From: Flexivirga meconopsidis
Lineage (GTDB): Bacteria > Actinomycetota > Actinomycetes > Actinomycetales > Dermatophilaceae
Assembly: GCF_026162425.1 (NCBI RefSeq)
Contig: NZ_JAOBQJ010000001.1
Span: 682,001-746,000, forward strand
Direction: 5' to 3'
DNA: 64,000 nt
The notes under the pieces are model-generated. The model was given only the letters and a program-made list of their open reading frames with translations. It did not search any database and was not told where the DNA came from. Below are positions 9,056-16,707 of the stretch, piece by piece. The position numbers were made by a program, and so were the translations under genes. Numbering within the stretch: position 1 is the stretch's first letter; every line of letters starts with the position of its first letter.

Positions 9056-9540
9056 CCGAGAACGGCGTGAGCTGGCGGCATGCCGCCGGCGTCGGTGGCA
9101 TCGTGCTGGTGCTTTCCTTCGTCGCGCTCAAGCTCGTCTCAACCCGCGGCAACACGCTGCCGCACAACTCGTGGTTCGCGCTGATTGCGATCGTGCTGTT
9201 GACGGTCGCGGTGCTGGCGGGCGGCTGGGAGGTGCGCGCGTATCTGCGGGGTCAGTCGACCCGTCCGCCGTCGCCCCAGAAGGCGCGACGGGCGCTGGTC
9301 GCGGCGCAGGCGTGTGTGCTTGCCGGTGCGGCGCTTGCCGGCTGGTTCGCCGGCTACGCGCTGGTCGAGGCCGGAAGGCTCGAAGCCTCAAGCGCTTTCA
9401 GCGGCATGGTGCAGGCCATCGTGTTGTTCGTCGCGTCCGTCGGCGCGGTTGCGGTGGGTCTCGTCGTACAAGCCTGGTGTCGGATCCCCGAGGACAAGGA
9501 CGACGACAAGCCACCCGGTGGAGGGTCCGTGCACGCCTGA
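9052..9540 (+). CDS. DUF3180 membrane protein
   Basis: This is a small integral membrane protein of the DUF3180 family, habitually found behind folK in actinobacteria; no biochemical role is established. Four hydrophobic segments are visible, at about 10-28, 39-56, 83-105 and 118-143, and the C-terminal tail is charged (EDKDDDKPPGGG). I choose GTG 9052, whose GTGA overlaps the folBK stop; a TTG at 9040 would give 166 residues. Position suggests co-expression with folate synthesis, but the function is unknown. Confidence 0.85.
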   Translation: MTENGVSWRHAAGVGGIVLVLSFVALKLVSTRGNTLPHNSWFALIAIVLLTVAVLAGGWEVRAYLRGQSTRPPSPQKARRALVAAQACVLAGAALAGWFAGYALVEAGRLEASSAFSGMVQAIVLFVASVGAVAVGLVVQAWCRIPEDKDDDKPPGGGSVHA

Positions 9541-9564
9541 CCCGGCTGCGATTGACTGTATGCC

Positions 9565-10590
9565 GTGACTTCCGCACAGCTGACCATGCCCGAGGTGCCG
9601 ACCGGTTGGAGCGCGAGCGTGCCCGACCTGCCGGACGTCCCCGAGATCGCCGCGCTGCTCGCGGCCCATCAACGTGCGGCGCACGGGTCCAGCTCGGTCG
9701 ACCCGGAGATGGTCGAGTCCAATGTCGCCGGCACCGGGTCCTGGACCAGACGTGAGGTCATCGTGCGCGACCCGGACGGTGCTCTCGCGGCGTGGGGGCT
9801 GGTGCACGACCGGGCAGCCGGACGCACCGTCGTCGAGGTCACGGTCCGGCCCGACGAGGAGCGCGCCGACGAGCTTGCCGGGGCACTGTTCGGCTGGGCG
9901 GCCGAAGTCGCGGCCGTCATCACCCATGCACGCGGTCTGACTGAGACCCAGCTGGATTCGGGTGCCTACGCCGCCGACGACCGGCAGCGCCGCTGGCTGG
10001 CCGACGCCGGTTACACGCAGGCCCGCACCTGGCTGCAGATGTCCCGGCCGGTCACTCCCTCCGATGCCGGACTTCCCGGCCCGCGCGCCGGTGTCACCGT
10101 GCGCCGGGTGGCCACTCACGAAGACGGCACGCCGGTTGCCGCAGATCTGCAAGCGGTGCACCTGGTGTTGGAGGAGTCGTTCGCCGACCACTTCAACTCC
10201 TACCGGGAGAGCTTTCCGGAGTTCATGCAGCGGCTGCGCGAGGACCCCGGGCACCGTTGGGCGCTCTGGTGGTTGGCCGAGGTGGAGGACGAGGACGGCG
10301 GGCTCGCCCCGGGTGGTGCGGTCGTCGGCACCGTGCTGCCACCGGACGACTCCGGCGCCTACGGCAGCTATATCGACTACATCGGCGTGCACCGTCGATC
10401 GCGCGGCCGCGGGGTCGCAAAGGCCTTGCTGCACACCGTGATTCGCGATGCGCTCGAGCACGATCGCAACCGTGTCGGCCTCGAAGTCGACGCCGATTCG
10501 CCGACCGGTGCCGACGGGTTGTACTCCTCGATGGGGTGGGTCACGTCATACAAGACCGAGTCGTGGCACCGCGACCTGAGCTGGGACTGA
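9565..10590 (+). CDS. Tandem GNAT-family N-acetyltransferase (MshD-like)
   Basis: The 341-residue protein has two GNAT-like halves. The C-terminal half carries a full acetyl-CoA site: YIDYIGVHRRSRGRGVAKALLHTVI near residues 271-295, with the R/Q-x-x-G-x-G/A type loop. It ends with the LYSSMGW strand typical of GNATs. The N-terminal half is degenerate and probably structural. This layout and length resemble mycothiol synthase (MshD), the last enzyme of mycothiol synthesis. Similar tandem GNATs act on other substrates, so no symbol is given. The GTG 9565 start is 25 bp after DUF3180. Its 3' end faces the VOC gene across palindromic element C. Confidence 0.8.
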   Translation: MTSAQLTMPEVPTGWSASVPDLPDVPEIAALLAAHQRAAHGSSSVDPEMVESNVAGTGSWTRREVIVRDPDGALAAWGLVHDRAAGRTVVEVTVRPDEERADELAGALFGWAAEVAAVITHARGLTETQLDSGAYAADDRQRRWLADAGYTQARTWLQMSRPVTPSDAGLPGPRAGVTVRRVATHEDGTPVAADLQAVHLVLEESFADHFNSYRESFPEFMQRLREDPGHRWALWWLAEVEDEDGGLAPGGAVVGTVLPPDDSGAYGSYIDYIGVHRRSRGRGVAKALLHTVIRDALEHDRNRVGLEVDADSPTGADGLYSSMGWVTSYKTESWHRDLSWD

Positions 10591-10610
10591 GCGCGTTCCC
10601 TGCCGGCGCG

Positions 10611-10725
10611 AAACTCACCGATAAGGTGCGCGAGCACGGGCCGGACGCCAAAGTCACCGATAAGGTGGCCGACACGCCGCGAGTGCCGTGGCGTACGGCG
10701 CGTCAGGCACCTTATCGGTGAGTTT
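10611..10725. repeat. Palindromic element C (19-bp perfect arms, third internal copy)
   Basis: Perfect 19-bp inverted repeats lie at 10611-10629 and 10707-10725, built on CTCACCGATAAGGTG. A further direct copy of CACCGATAAGGTG sits inside at about 10654-10666. It fills the gap between the convergent GNAT and VOC genes and may act as a bidirectional terminator. The internal third copy is not needed for termination. Confidence 0.75.
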
Positions 10726-10741
10726 GTCCTGGGGTCGTCAC

Positions 10742-11143
10742 TCAGCCGGCGTCGCTGAGCAGCCCGATGCGCCCACCGGACGGGTCGGCCACGACCGCGA
10801 CCCGACGCGGGCCACCGACGCTCTTCGGCTCCTCGACCACGCTGCCGCCGGCCGCGGTGATCTGGTCGATCGCACCGTTCAGGTCCTCGACGTGCAGGTA
10901 TGACGTGACCTCCCCGCCACCCGGGACGAGTCCGATGTGCTGGGTCGGCGATTCGTTCCTCGCCGCCGACCCAGCACCTGTGTCTGACTGCCGTCCTTCG
11001 GCCGGACGTTGCTGCCCGTCGACGTCATACCCGACGTAGTAGTCCGAGTCGGCGGACGGCGCCGTGCCGAGCAGTTTGGTGTAGAGCTCGCGCGCGGCGG
11101 CGAGATCCTTGGCCGGGATGAGCACGGTCTGGAAACTGGTCAT
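10742..11143 (-). CDS. VOC-family (glyoxalase/bleomycin-resistance fold) protein
   Basis: The 133-residue protein has the vicinal-oxygen-chelate fold: an N-terminal strand-helix unit (FQTVLIPAKDLAAARELYTKLLG) and a second unit (SYLHVEDLNGAIDQITAAGGSVVEEP) ending in VADPSGGRIGLL. Such proteins bind metals or small ligands; the substrate is not predictable. Here the middle is stretched by a low-complexity polar segment. The start at 11143 has a good SD (AAGGAG, 6-nt spacing). It is divergent from the ECF sigma gene across about 80 bp, which suggests shared control. Confidence 0.8.
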   Translation of the reverse strand: MTSFQTVLIPAKDLAAARELYTKLLGTAPSADSDYYVGYDVDGQQRPAEGRQSDTGAGSAARNESPTQHIGLVPGGGEVTSYLHVEDLNGAIDQITAAGGSVVEEPKSVGGPRRVAVVADPSGGRIGLLSDAG

Positions 11144-11223
11144 GTCTACTCCTTGGTCGGTCACATTGCGCGCTTCGTGCGCGTCACCCACCTGACGAGC
11201 CAAACGATGAAAGTGTGACCACG

Positions 11224-12051
11224 ATGAGCGAACTCGACGAAACTACCGTCTTCCTGGCCGAGCGTCCCCGCCTGGCGCGTATGGCGGAGCGCATCCTCGG
11301 CGACCATGCCGAGGCCGAAGACGTCGTCCAGAACGCCTGGCTGCGGCTCGACCGCAACGATGCCTCGATCGACAACCTCCCTGGTTGGCTGACCACCGTC
11401 ACCACCCGACTCTGCCTCGACCGGCTGCGGGCGCGAACTCCGTTGCCAGAGGCCGAGATCGAGCCGGACGACTCCGTGCCCGACCCGGCCGACGAGATCG
11501 CGCTCGCCGACACGGTGGGGATTGCGCTGCAGGTGGTGCTCGACCGGCTCACTCCCGCCGAGCGGGTGGCATTCGTCATGCACGACACCTTCGGAGTCGA
11601 GTTCGCGACGATCGCGCAGATCCTGGACAGTTCGCCCGCGGCCGCTCGCAAACTCGCATCGCGGGCTCGCGCGAAGGTCGCGCTGCCGTCGTCCACGACC
11701 CCGGTCTCGGACGCCGCGGTGGTCGATGCGTTCCTCGCCGCCGCGAAAGGTGGCGACTTCGGCCGACTCATGCAACTCCTCGCGCCGGACGCAGTCATCG
11801 CCGGCGATGAGTTGGCGGTCGCGCTCGGCACCCCCGCACGCATCACCGGTGCGAAGGATGTCGCGACGATGTTCAACGGAGCAGCTCAGACGGCCTTCCC
11901 GGTGTATGTCGAAGGTCGCCCCGGCGCGGCGTGGCTGCATCGTGGAGAGTTCAAGGTTGCCTTCGACTTCACCATCGCGGATGGTCGGGTGCAGCGCATC
12001 GATTTCCGCGCTGCACCCGAGGTGCTCGCGACGGTGGCGCGGCGCAGCTAG
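11224..12051 (+). CDS. ECF sigma factor with SnoaL-like C-terminal domain (SigJ/ECF41-like)
   Basis: This is a soluble RNA polymerase sigma factor. Region 2 (FLAERPRLARMAERILGDHAEAEDVVQNAWLRL) occupies roughly residues 9-41. Region 4 (LTPAERVAFVMHDTFGVEFATIAQILDSSPAAARKLASRARAKV) is at about 108-151. A ~110-residue NTF2/SnoaL-like domain follows (DAFLAAAKGGDFGRLMQLLAPDAV...). In ECF41 factors this extension replaces a classical anti-sigma factor. The DGGGK motif of that domain is not recognisable here (AGDELAVALGTPARITG occupies the place), so regulation may differ. ATG 11224 is preferred; GTG 11215 is in frame. It is divergent from the VOC gene. Confidence 0.87.
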   Translation: MSELDETTVFLAERPRLARMAERILGDHAEAEDVVQNAWLRLDRNDASIDNLPGWLTTVTTRLCLDRLRARTPLPEAEIEPDDSVPDPADEIALADTVGIALQVVLDRLTPAERVAFVMHDTFGVEFATIAQILDSSPAAARKLASRARAKVALPSSTTPVSDAAVVDAFLAAAKGGDFGRLMQLLAPDAVIAGDELAVALGTPARITGAKDVATMFNGAAQTAFPVYVEGRPGAAWLHRGEFKVAFDFTIADGRVQRIDFRAAPEVLATVARRS

Positions 12052-12170
12052 GGGAACGGCTCGGGGACGGTCGGCAGCGCGTCCAACCCGAAACGGCCGC
12101 GGGTCCTAGGCGCGCGGCGACGGGTCGGTGGCGTGCACGAGTCGAACTGTGATCTGTTTCACGTTTTTCG

Positions 12171-12200
12171 TTGACAGCTTATTCATCGGAGGATTAATCT
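12171..12200 (+). promoter_or_regulatory. Putative sigma-A promoter of the glycan operon
   Basis: A consensus -35 TTGACA at 12171-12176 is followed by 17 nt and TTAATC (12194-12199), or by 18 nt and TAATCT (12195-12200). The tract is much more AT-rich than its surroundings and lies about 50 bp before the ROK regulator start. An ATTG/CAAT pair just downstream could belong to an operator but is too weak to call. Confidence 0.6.
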
Positions 12201-12248
12201 CACGGGCAGTCGATTGGCCAACGGTCGATCAATTACTGAACGGCGAGC

Positions 12249-13439
12249 ATGCGCAACGAAATCGGGCCATGGAGCGACAGCGAGATTGAGGTCTTTGGGC
12301 TGCTCGCTTCCGCTGGGCCGATGGCGCGCAGTGAAATCGTCCGATCTTCAGGCTTCAGCAAGGCGACTGTGCAGAACACGGTCGATCGACTGGTGACCCG
12401 GCGGGTGGTCGAGGCGGGTGGCGCTGCTGTCGAGATCAAGCCCGGCCCGCGGCCGATGCTCTACCGGGCAACACCGTCGGCGGCGTTCGGAGTCGGTGTG
12501 GAGATCCACCGCAGCGGCGTCGCGGCCGAGGTGCTCGCCGTCGGCAACGGCGCGCTTGCCCGGGTGAGTCGACCGGCGCAACGACACCCCGAGCAGACCG
12601 ATGTCGTCGACGCGATTGGCGCGGCCTGCGCGCAGGCCGGTGTCCGCGGCGCCGATGCAGCAGCCGTCGTGGTCAGCGTCAGCGGTGGAGTGAACCCGCA
12701 GACCGGCGCGTTGTTGTCCTGGGATCTGCCCGAGTGGCACGACGACGACTTGGTCAGTGGGCTCGGCGCGGCTCTGCCGGTGCCGGTCGAGTTGGAGAAC
12801 GAGACGAATCTCTGGGCGACGGCCGAGAGTGAGCTCGGTGGTATGGCGCAGAGCGCGGACTTCATGTTGCTCACCCTGAGTTCGGAGACCGGTGTCGGCG
12901 GTGCACTGGTGCTCGACGGCGCGGTGCGCCGCGGTCGAGTGGGACTGGCCGGCGAACTGGGCTACCTCCCGCTGTCGCCGAACTCCCCTCGTGGCGAACT
13001 GCGTTCGCTGCTCGAACGGGACGCACTCTGCGCGCTCGCGACGGACCACGGACATGACGCGGACGACATCGTCGCCGTCGTGCGCGCTGCCGCCGGCGCG
13101 GAGCACGATCCATTGCTCGCCGAGCTCGCCACCCGCATCGCGCATGCCCTGTCCGCGGTGCTTGTCACAGTCGACCCCGGACGTTTCGTCCTTGCCGGTG
13201 ACCTGGGCCTGGCCGGCGGGGACGCCCTCGCGGCAGCGGTTCGCGAGCGGTTGCGGCCGGTCTTCAGCTCCCTGCGCATCGACCCACCCGAGGTGACCGT
13301 CTCGGCTCTGCCGGACCAACCGGTTCGTCGCGGCCTGGCCGCGATGGTGCAGCGGCGTCTGCGGGAATTCGTTCTGCAGCAACACAATCCGCCGACTCAG
13401 GCGATTCATCCGAATTCACGGGGGCGCCGTTCGTCCTGA
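12249..13439 (+). CDS. ROK-family transcriptional regulator
   Basis: The 396-residue protein has an N-terminal winged helix (MARSEIVRSSGFSKATVQNTVDRLVTRRVV, about 25-54) and a ROK/ASKHA sugar-binding domain (GVGVEIHRSGVAAEVLAVGNG..., ELENETNLWATAESELGG, TLSSETGVGGALVLDGAVRRGRVGLAGELGYLPL). It resembles NagC/XylR-type repressors that sense a sugar or sugar phosphate. The Cys-rich zinc motif of many ROK proteins is absent. It is first in the sugar cluster, 52 bp before the binding protein, and likely regulates that operon. Candidate inducers are GlcNAc- or fucose-related sugars (inference from the downstream hydrolases). Confidence 0.9.
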   Translation: MRNEIGPWSDSEIEVFGLLASAGPMARSEIVRSSGFSKATVQNTVDRLVTRRVVEAGGAAVEIKPGPRPMLYRATPSAAFGVGVEIHRSGVAAEVLAVGNGALARVSRPAQRHPEQTDVVDAIGAACAQAGVRGADAAAVVVSVSGGVNPQTGALLSWDLPEWHDDDLVSGLGAALPVPVELENETNLWATAESELGGMAQSADFMLLTLSSETGVGGALVLDGAVRRGRVGLAGELGYLPLSPNSPRGELRSLLERDALCALATDHGHDADDIVAVVRAAAGAEHDPLLAELATRIAHALSAVLVTVDPGRFVLAGDLGLAGGDALAAAVRERLRPVFSSLRIDPPEVTVSALPDQPVRRGLAAMVQRRLREFVLQQHNPPTQAIHPNSRGRRSS

Positions 13440-13491
13440 GGCGACGCCACCGAACAGCGGCCACCGGCCGATCCAGAAGGGAAACACAACC

Positions 13492-14871
13492 ATGAAGCGT
13501 CACAGCTCCCGCGGAGTCAGTGCCTTGTCCTGCCTCGCCGTCCTGGCGCTCGCCGGTTGCGGTGCATCCGGCAGCGACCCGGGCGCAGGTGGCGGCAGTG
13601 CGTCGGGCAACGCCAGCGGCGTGGCCGCCAAGCCGGCCGCCGGATGCAAGAGCGGCGACCAGAACCCGACGGGCAAGCCGGAAGGTGAGATCACCTTCCA
13701 GACCACCAACCTGAAGAAGGACTTCAGCGGGTTCTTCACCAAGCTGATCGCGGACTTCGAGAAGCAGTATCCCGACGTGAAGGTCAAGTGGATCGACGAT
13801 CCCGGCGACGCCGGCTTCAACTCCCGCATCCTCGCGCAGGCTCGTGCCTGCGATCTTCCTGACGTCGTCAACGTCACGGCCGACACCGTCAACGAGCTCA
13901 ACAAGGCGGGCGACCTCGTCGACATCGACAAGGTCGCGCCCGACGCGGGCAAGGTGTTCGTGCCGACCATCTGGGACTCGATCAAGTCAACGTCCAACGC
14001 GGCGCACCCTGCGCTGCCTTGGTATTGGGGACCATCGGTGCAGGTCTACAACAAGGACCTCTGGCAGAAGGCGGGTCTGTCCAAGCCGCCGACCACCGTG
14101 AACGGTCTGCTCGACGACGCGGTCCAGGTCGGCAAGAAGTCGGGCGGCAAGTACTACGCGATCATCGGCAACCGCGACTGGGACTACATGACGGACTGGC
14201 AGAGCCTCGGCGTGCAGTTGATGAACTCGGACCAGACGAAGTTCACCTTCGGCGATGACTCGAAGGCGGTGTCCTACCTCGACAAACTTCGTCAGGTCTA
14301 CCAGTCCGGCGGGATGCGCAAGGACAGCGTGACTGGGCCCGGCGATCCGACCAACGACTACTCTGCGGGGACTTTGGTGTGGGGTTCGTCGAATGCGTCG
14401 TTCCTGCGTTACCTGCAGCAGAACGCGCCGAAGGTGTATGACGCCAGCGCGGTTGCGCCATACCCGACCAATCCCGACGGCACGGTGCCGTTCAACGGTC
14501 AGTACGTCTCGGTGCCGACGAACAGCAAGCACCAAGCGGCCGCTGTCGCGTTCGCGCGGTTCCTGACCAACGATGCCAACCAGCTCGCCTGGTGCAAGGA
14601 CCCGAAGGTCGTGATCTTCCCGACGACCAGCGCGGCGTTGAAAGACCCCTATTTCACCAGCGGTTCGGGGTCCGGCGCCTTCGGGGAAGCGCGCAAGATC
14701 GCCGCGCAGGCTGCGCTGAAGGCAAAGGCAAACCCTGCCGTGCCGTACTTCTCGGGCACGGTGAGCACCGCGATCCAGAAGGCGTTCCAGCAAGTGGTCA
14801 CCGGCCAGAAGCCGGCGGCTACGGCATTGAAGGAAGCACAGGATGCCGCGAATGCCAGCCTCGACAGCTGA
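13492..14871 (+). CDS. ABC transporter sugar-binding lipoprotein (family 1 solute-binding protein)
   Basis: This is an extracytoplasmic receptor that delivers an oligosaccharide to the two permeases encoded next. The signal peptide ends in a lipobox, LALAGC, with Cys at about residue 20, followed by a Gly/Ser/Ala-rich linker. The mature domain has features of MalE/UgpB-type proteins: ITFQTTNLKKDFSGFFTKLIADFEKQYPDVKVKW near the N-terminus and an aromatic-rich ligand cleft (HPALPWYWGPSVQVYNKDLW). At 459 residues it is full length. The next gene starts inside its last codons (29-bp overlap). Confidence 0.93.
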   Translation: MKRHSSRGVSALSCLAVLALAGCGASGSDPGAGGGSASGNASGVAAKPAAGCKSGDQNPTGKPEGEITFQTTNLKKDFSGFFTKLIADFEKQYPDVKVKWIDDPGDAGFNSRILAQARACDLPDVVNVTADTVNELNKAGDLVDIDKVAPDAGKVFVPTIWDSIKSTSNAAHPALPWYWGPSVQVYNKDLWQKAGLSKPPTTVNGLLDDAVQVGKKSGGKYYAIIGNRDWDYMTDWQSLGVQLMNSDQTKFTFGDDSKAVSYLDKLRQVYQSGGMRKDSVTGPGDPTNDYSAGTLVWGSSNASFLRYLQQNAPKVYDASAVAPYPTNPDGTVPFNGQYVSVPTNSKHQAAAVAFARFLTNDANQLAWCKDPKVVIFPTTSAALKDPYFTSGSGSGAFGEARKIAAQAALKAKANPAVPYFSGTVSTAIQKAFQQVVTGQKPAATALKEAQDAANASLDS

Positions 14872-15841
14872 TTCCACGGTGATCGAGCGTCCGGGGCAGG
14901 TGGTGCACACCGCGCAGCCTGCCCCGGTGCGCCGGTCGAAGTCTCGTCCACAGTTGGGCGCCGAACGTTTCCGCAAGTGGTGGACGCCGTTGCTGTGGGT
15001 CGGTCCGTCGGTTGCTGCGCTGATCGCATTTTCGATCGTGCCGTTCGCCAACACCGTCGGGCTGTCGTTCACCGACGCCCGGGCACTCGGTGGTCCGGTG
15101 CGCAGTGTCGGCCTGGACAACTACCGGATCTTGTTGGAGAGCAACGAATTTCGCAACGCGGTCTTCAACAGCATCCTTTACATGCTGATCGCCGTGCCGC
15201 TGCTGGTGATGCTTCCCCTCTTGGTCGCGTGCCTGGTGAACGGCACCTTCCGGTTCGGCGGCTTCTTCCGCTCTGCGTTCTACATCCCGGCGGTCGCGTC
15301 GACCGTGGTGATCGCCATCGTCTGGCAGATGGCACTGCGAGATGATGGCCCGGTCAACGCCATTCTGACTGCGGTCACACCGATCCAGGAGGCGGTGCCG
15401 TTCCTCTCCGACCGCTGGCTTCTGCTCTTCTCGGCGATCGCGCTGACCGTGTGGAAGGGCATCGGCTTCTACATGGTGCTCTACCTGGCGGCTCTTGCGA
15501 ACGTGGACGAGACGCTCTACGAGGCAGCCACGATCGACGGCGCCGGACCGGTCCGCCGCTTCTTCCACGTCACCCTGCCCGGCGTCCGGCCGATGATGTA
15601 CGTCGTCGGCGTGCTGTCCGCCATCGGCTCTCTGCGGGTGTTCAGTGAGATCTACATTCTGGGCGGTCCCACCGGCGGCATCGGCGGCCAGGACGCGACC
15701 GTGCCGTTCTACATCCGCAATGTCGGCCTCGCGGTCGACGGCAAGCTGGGTCTCGGATCTGCAGCAAGCGTAATGCTTTTCGTGCTTACCGTCGGCTTCC
15801 TCCTCGCCAGCCAGCGGCTCGGATCGAAGGCAGAAGAATGA
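14843..15841 (+). CDS. Sugar ABC transporter permease (MalF/UgpA-like)
   Basis: This is the first of two inner-membrane permeases of a CUT1-type carbohydrate importer. It is 332 residues with about six membrane spans. The EAA loop that docks the ATPase reads EAATIDGAGPVRRFFHVTLPGVRP near residues 228-251. The N-terminal ~45 residues are polar and positively charged, unusually long for the family. The start ATG 14843 overlaps the binding-protein gene; ATG 14852 is an alternative. No ATPase gene is present in the cluster. Actinobacteria often use a shared MsiK/UgpC-type ATPase encoded elsewhere. Confidence 0.92.
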   Translation: MPRMPASTADSTVIERPGQVVHTAQPAPVRRSKSRPQLGAERFRKWWTPLLWVGPSVAALIAFSIVPFANTVGLSFTDARALGGPVRSVGLDNYRILLESNEFRNAVFNSILYMLIAVPLLVMLPLLVACLVNGTFRFGGFFRSAFYIPAVASTVVIAIVWQMALRDDGPVNAILTAVTPIQEAVPFLSDRWLLLFSAIALTVWKGIGFYMVLYLAALANVDETLYEAATIDGAGPVRRFFHVTLPGVRPMMYVVGVLSAIGSLRVFSEIYILGGPTGGIGGQDATVPFYIRNVGLAVDGKLGLGSAASVMLFVLTVGFLLASQRLGSKAEE

Positions 15842-16707
15842 GCGCACTCTCCACGGACCGGACGACGGTCCCGAAGCGTAAGACGCCCAGGCGCGAGTCG
15901 GCCGGGCCGCTGCGATACGCCCTGCTCTGCCTCGTGCTGGTGGTCAGCCTCGCGCCGATCATCTGGCCGGTCATGACGTCGTTCAAGGCGGTCACCGAAC
16001 AGGTCTTCGGTCCTTCGGCCACCTTGATCCCGCGCGCGTTCTCGCTGGACTCCTACCGCACGTTGTTCGCGCAGGTGCCGATCTGGCAGTACGTCCGCAA
16101 CAGTTTGTTCTACTGCGCGTTGGCGGTCATCAGCCAAGTGGTGCTCGCCTCGACCTGTGGCTACATGCTCTCCCGCAAACACTGGCGCGGGCGCTGGCTG
16201 ACGAATCTGCTGATCACCATCACGCTGATCTTCCCGTTCGAGGCCATCATGCTGTCCCTCTACACCCAGGTGCGCGCGATGGGTCTGCTCGACTCGGTGA
16301 TCGGCGTGTGGCTGCCGGGGATGATCTCGGCATTCAACATTCTGGTGATGCGAGCGTCATTCGTGTCAGTGCCAACGGCTTTGGAGGAGTCAGCGCTGAT
16401 GGACGGTGCCGGTGAGTTCCGGCGGTTCTGGAGCATCTACCTGCCGTCGGCGAAGGGCGCCCTGACCATCGTCGCACTCACCGCCGCCGTCGGCGCGTGG
16501 GACGATTTTCTCTGGCCGCTCATCGTGCTGCGCTCGGACACCAACTTCACGCTCCCGGTCGGCCTGGCCACTTTGCAGTCGAGCTTCGGTTTCGACGTCA
16601 AGGTGGTGCTCGCCGGAGCGGTCGTGGCGCTGGTTCCGGTGGTGGCCTTGTTCTTCGCCCTGCAACGTTTCTTCTTCCGCGGCGTCGAGTCGGGCGGTGT
16701 GAAGTAA
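15838..16707 (+). CDS. Sugar ABC transporter permease (MalG/UgpE-like)
   Basis: This is the second CUT1 permease, 289 residues, with six predicted membrane spans and the EAA-type loop EESALMDGAGEFRRFWSIYLPSAKG near residues 182-206. The ATGA overlap with the upstream permease fixes the start at 15838. Its stop shares bases with the start of the GH20 gene (TAATG), so transport and intracellular hydrolysis are translationally linked. Confidence 0.93.
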   Translation: MSALSTDRTTVPKRKTPRRESAGPLRYALLCLVLVVSLAPIIWPVMTSFKAVTEQVFGPSATLIPRAFSLDSYRTLFAQVPIWQYVRNSLFYCALAVISQVVLASTCGYMLSRKHWRGRWLTNLLITITLIFPFEAIMLSLYTQVRAMGLLDSVIGVWLPGMISAFNILVMRASFVSVPTALEESALMDGAGEFRRFWSIYLPSAKGALTIVALTAAVGAWDDFLWPLIVLRSDTNFTLPVGLATLQSSFGFDVKVVLAGAVVALVPVVALFFALQRFFFRGVESGGVK

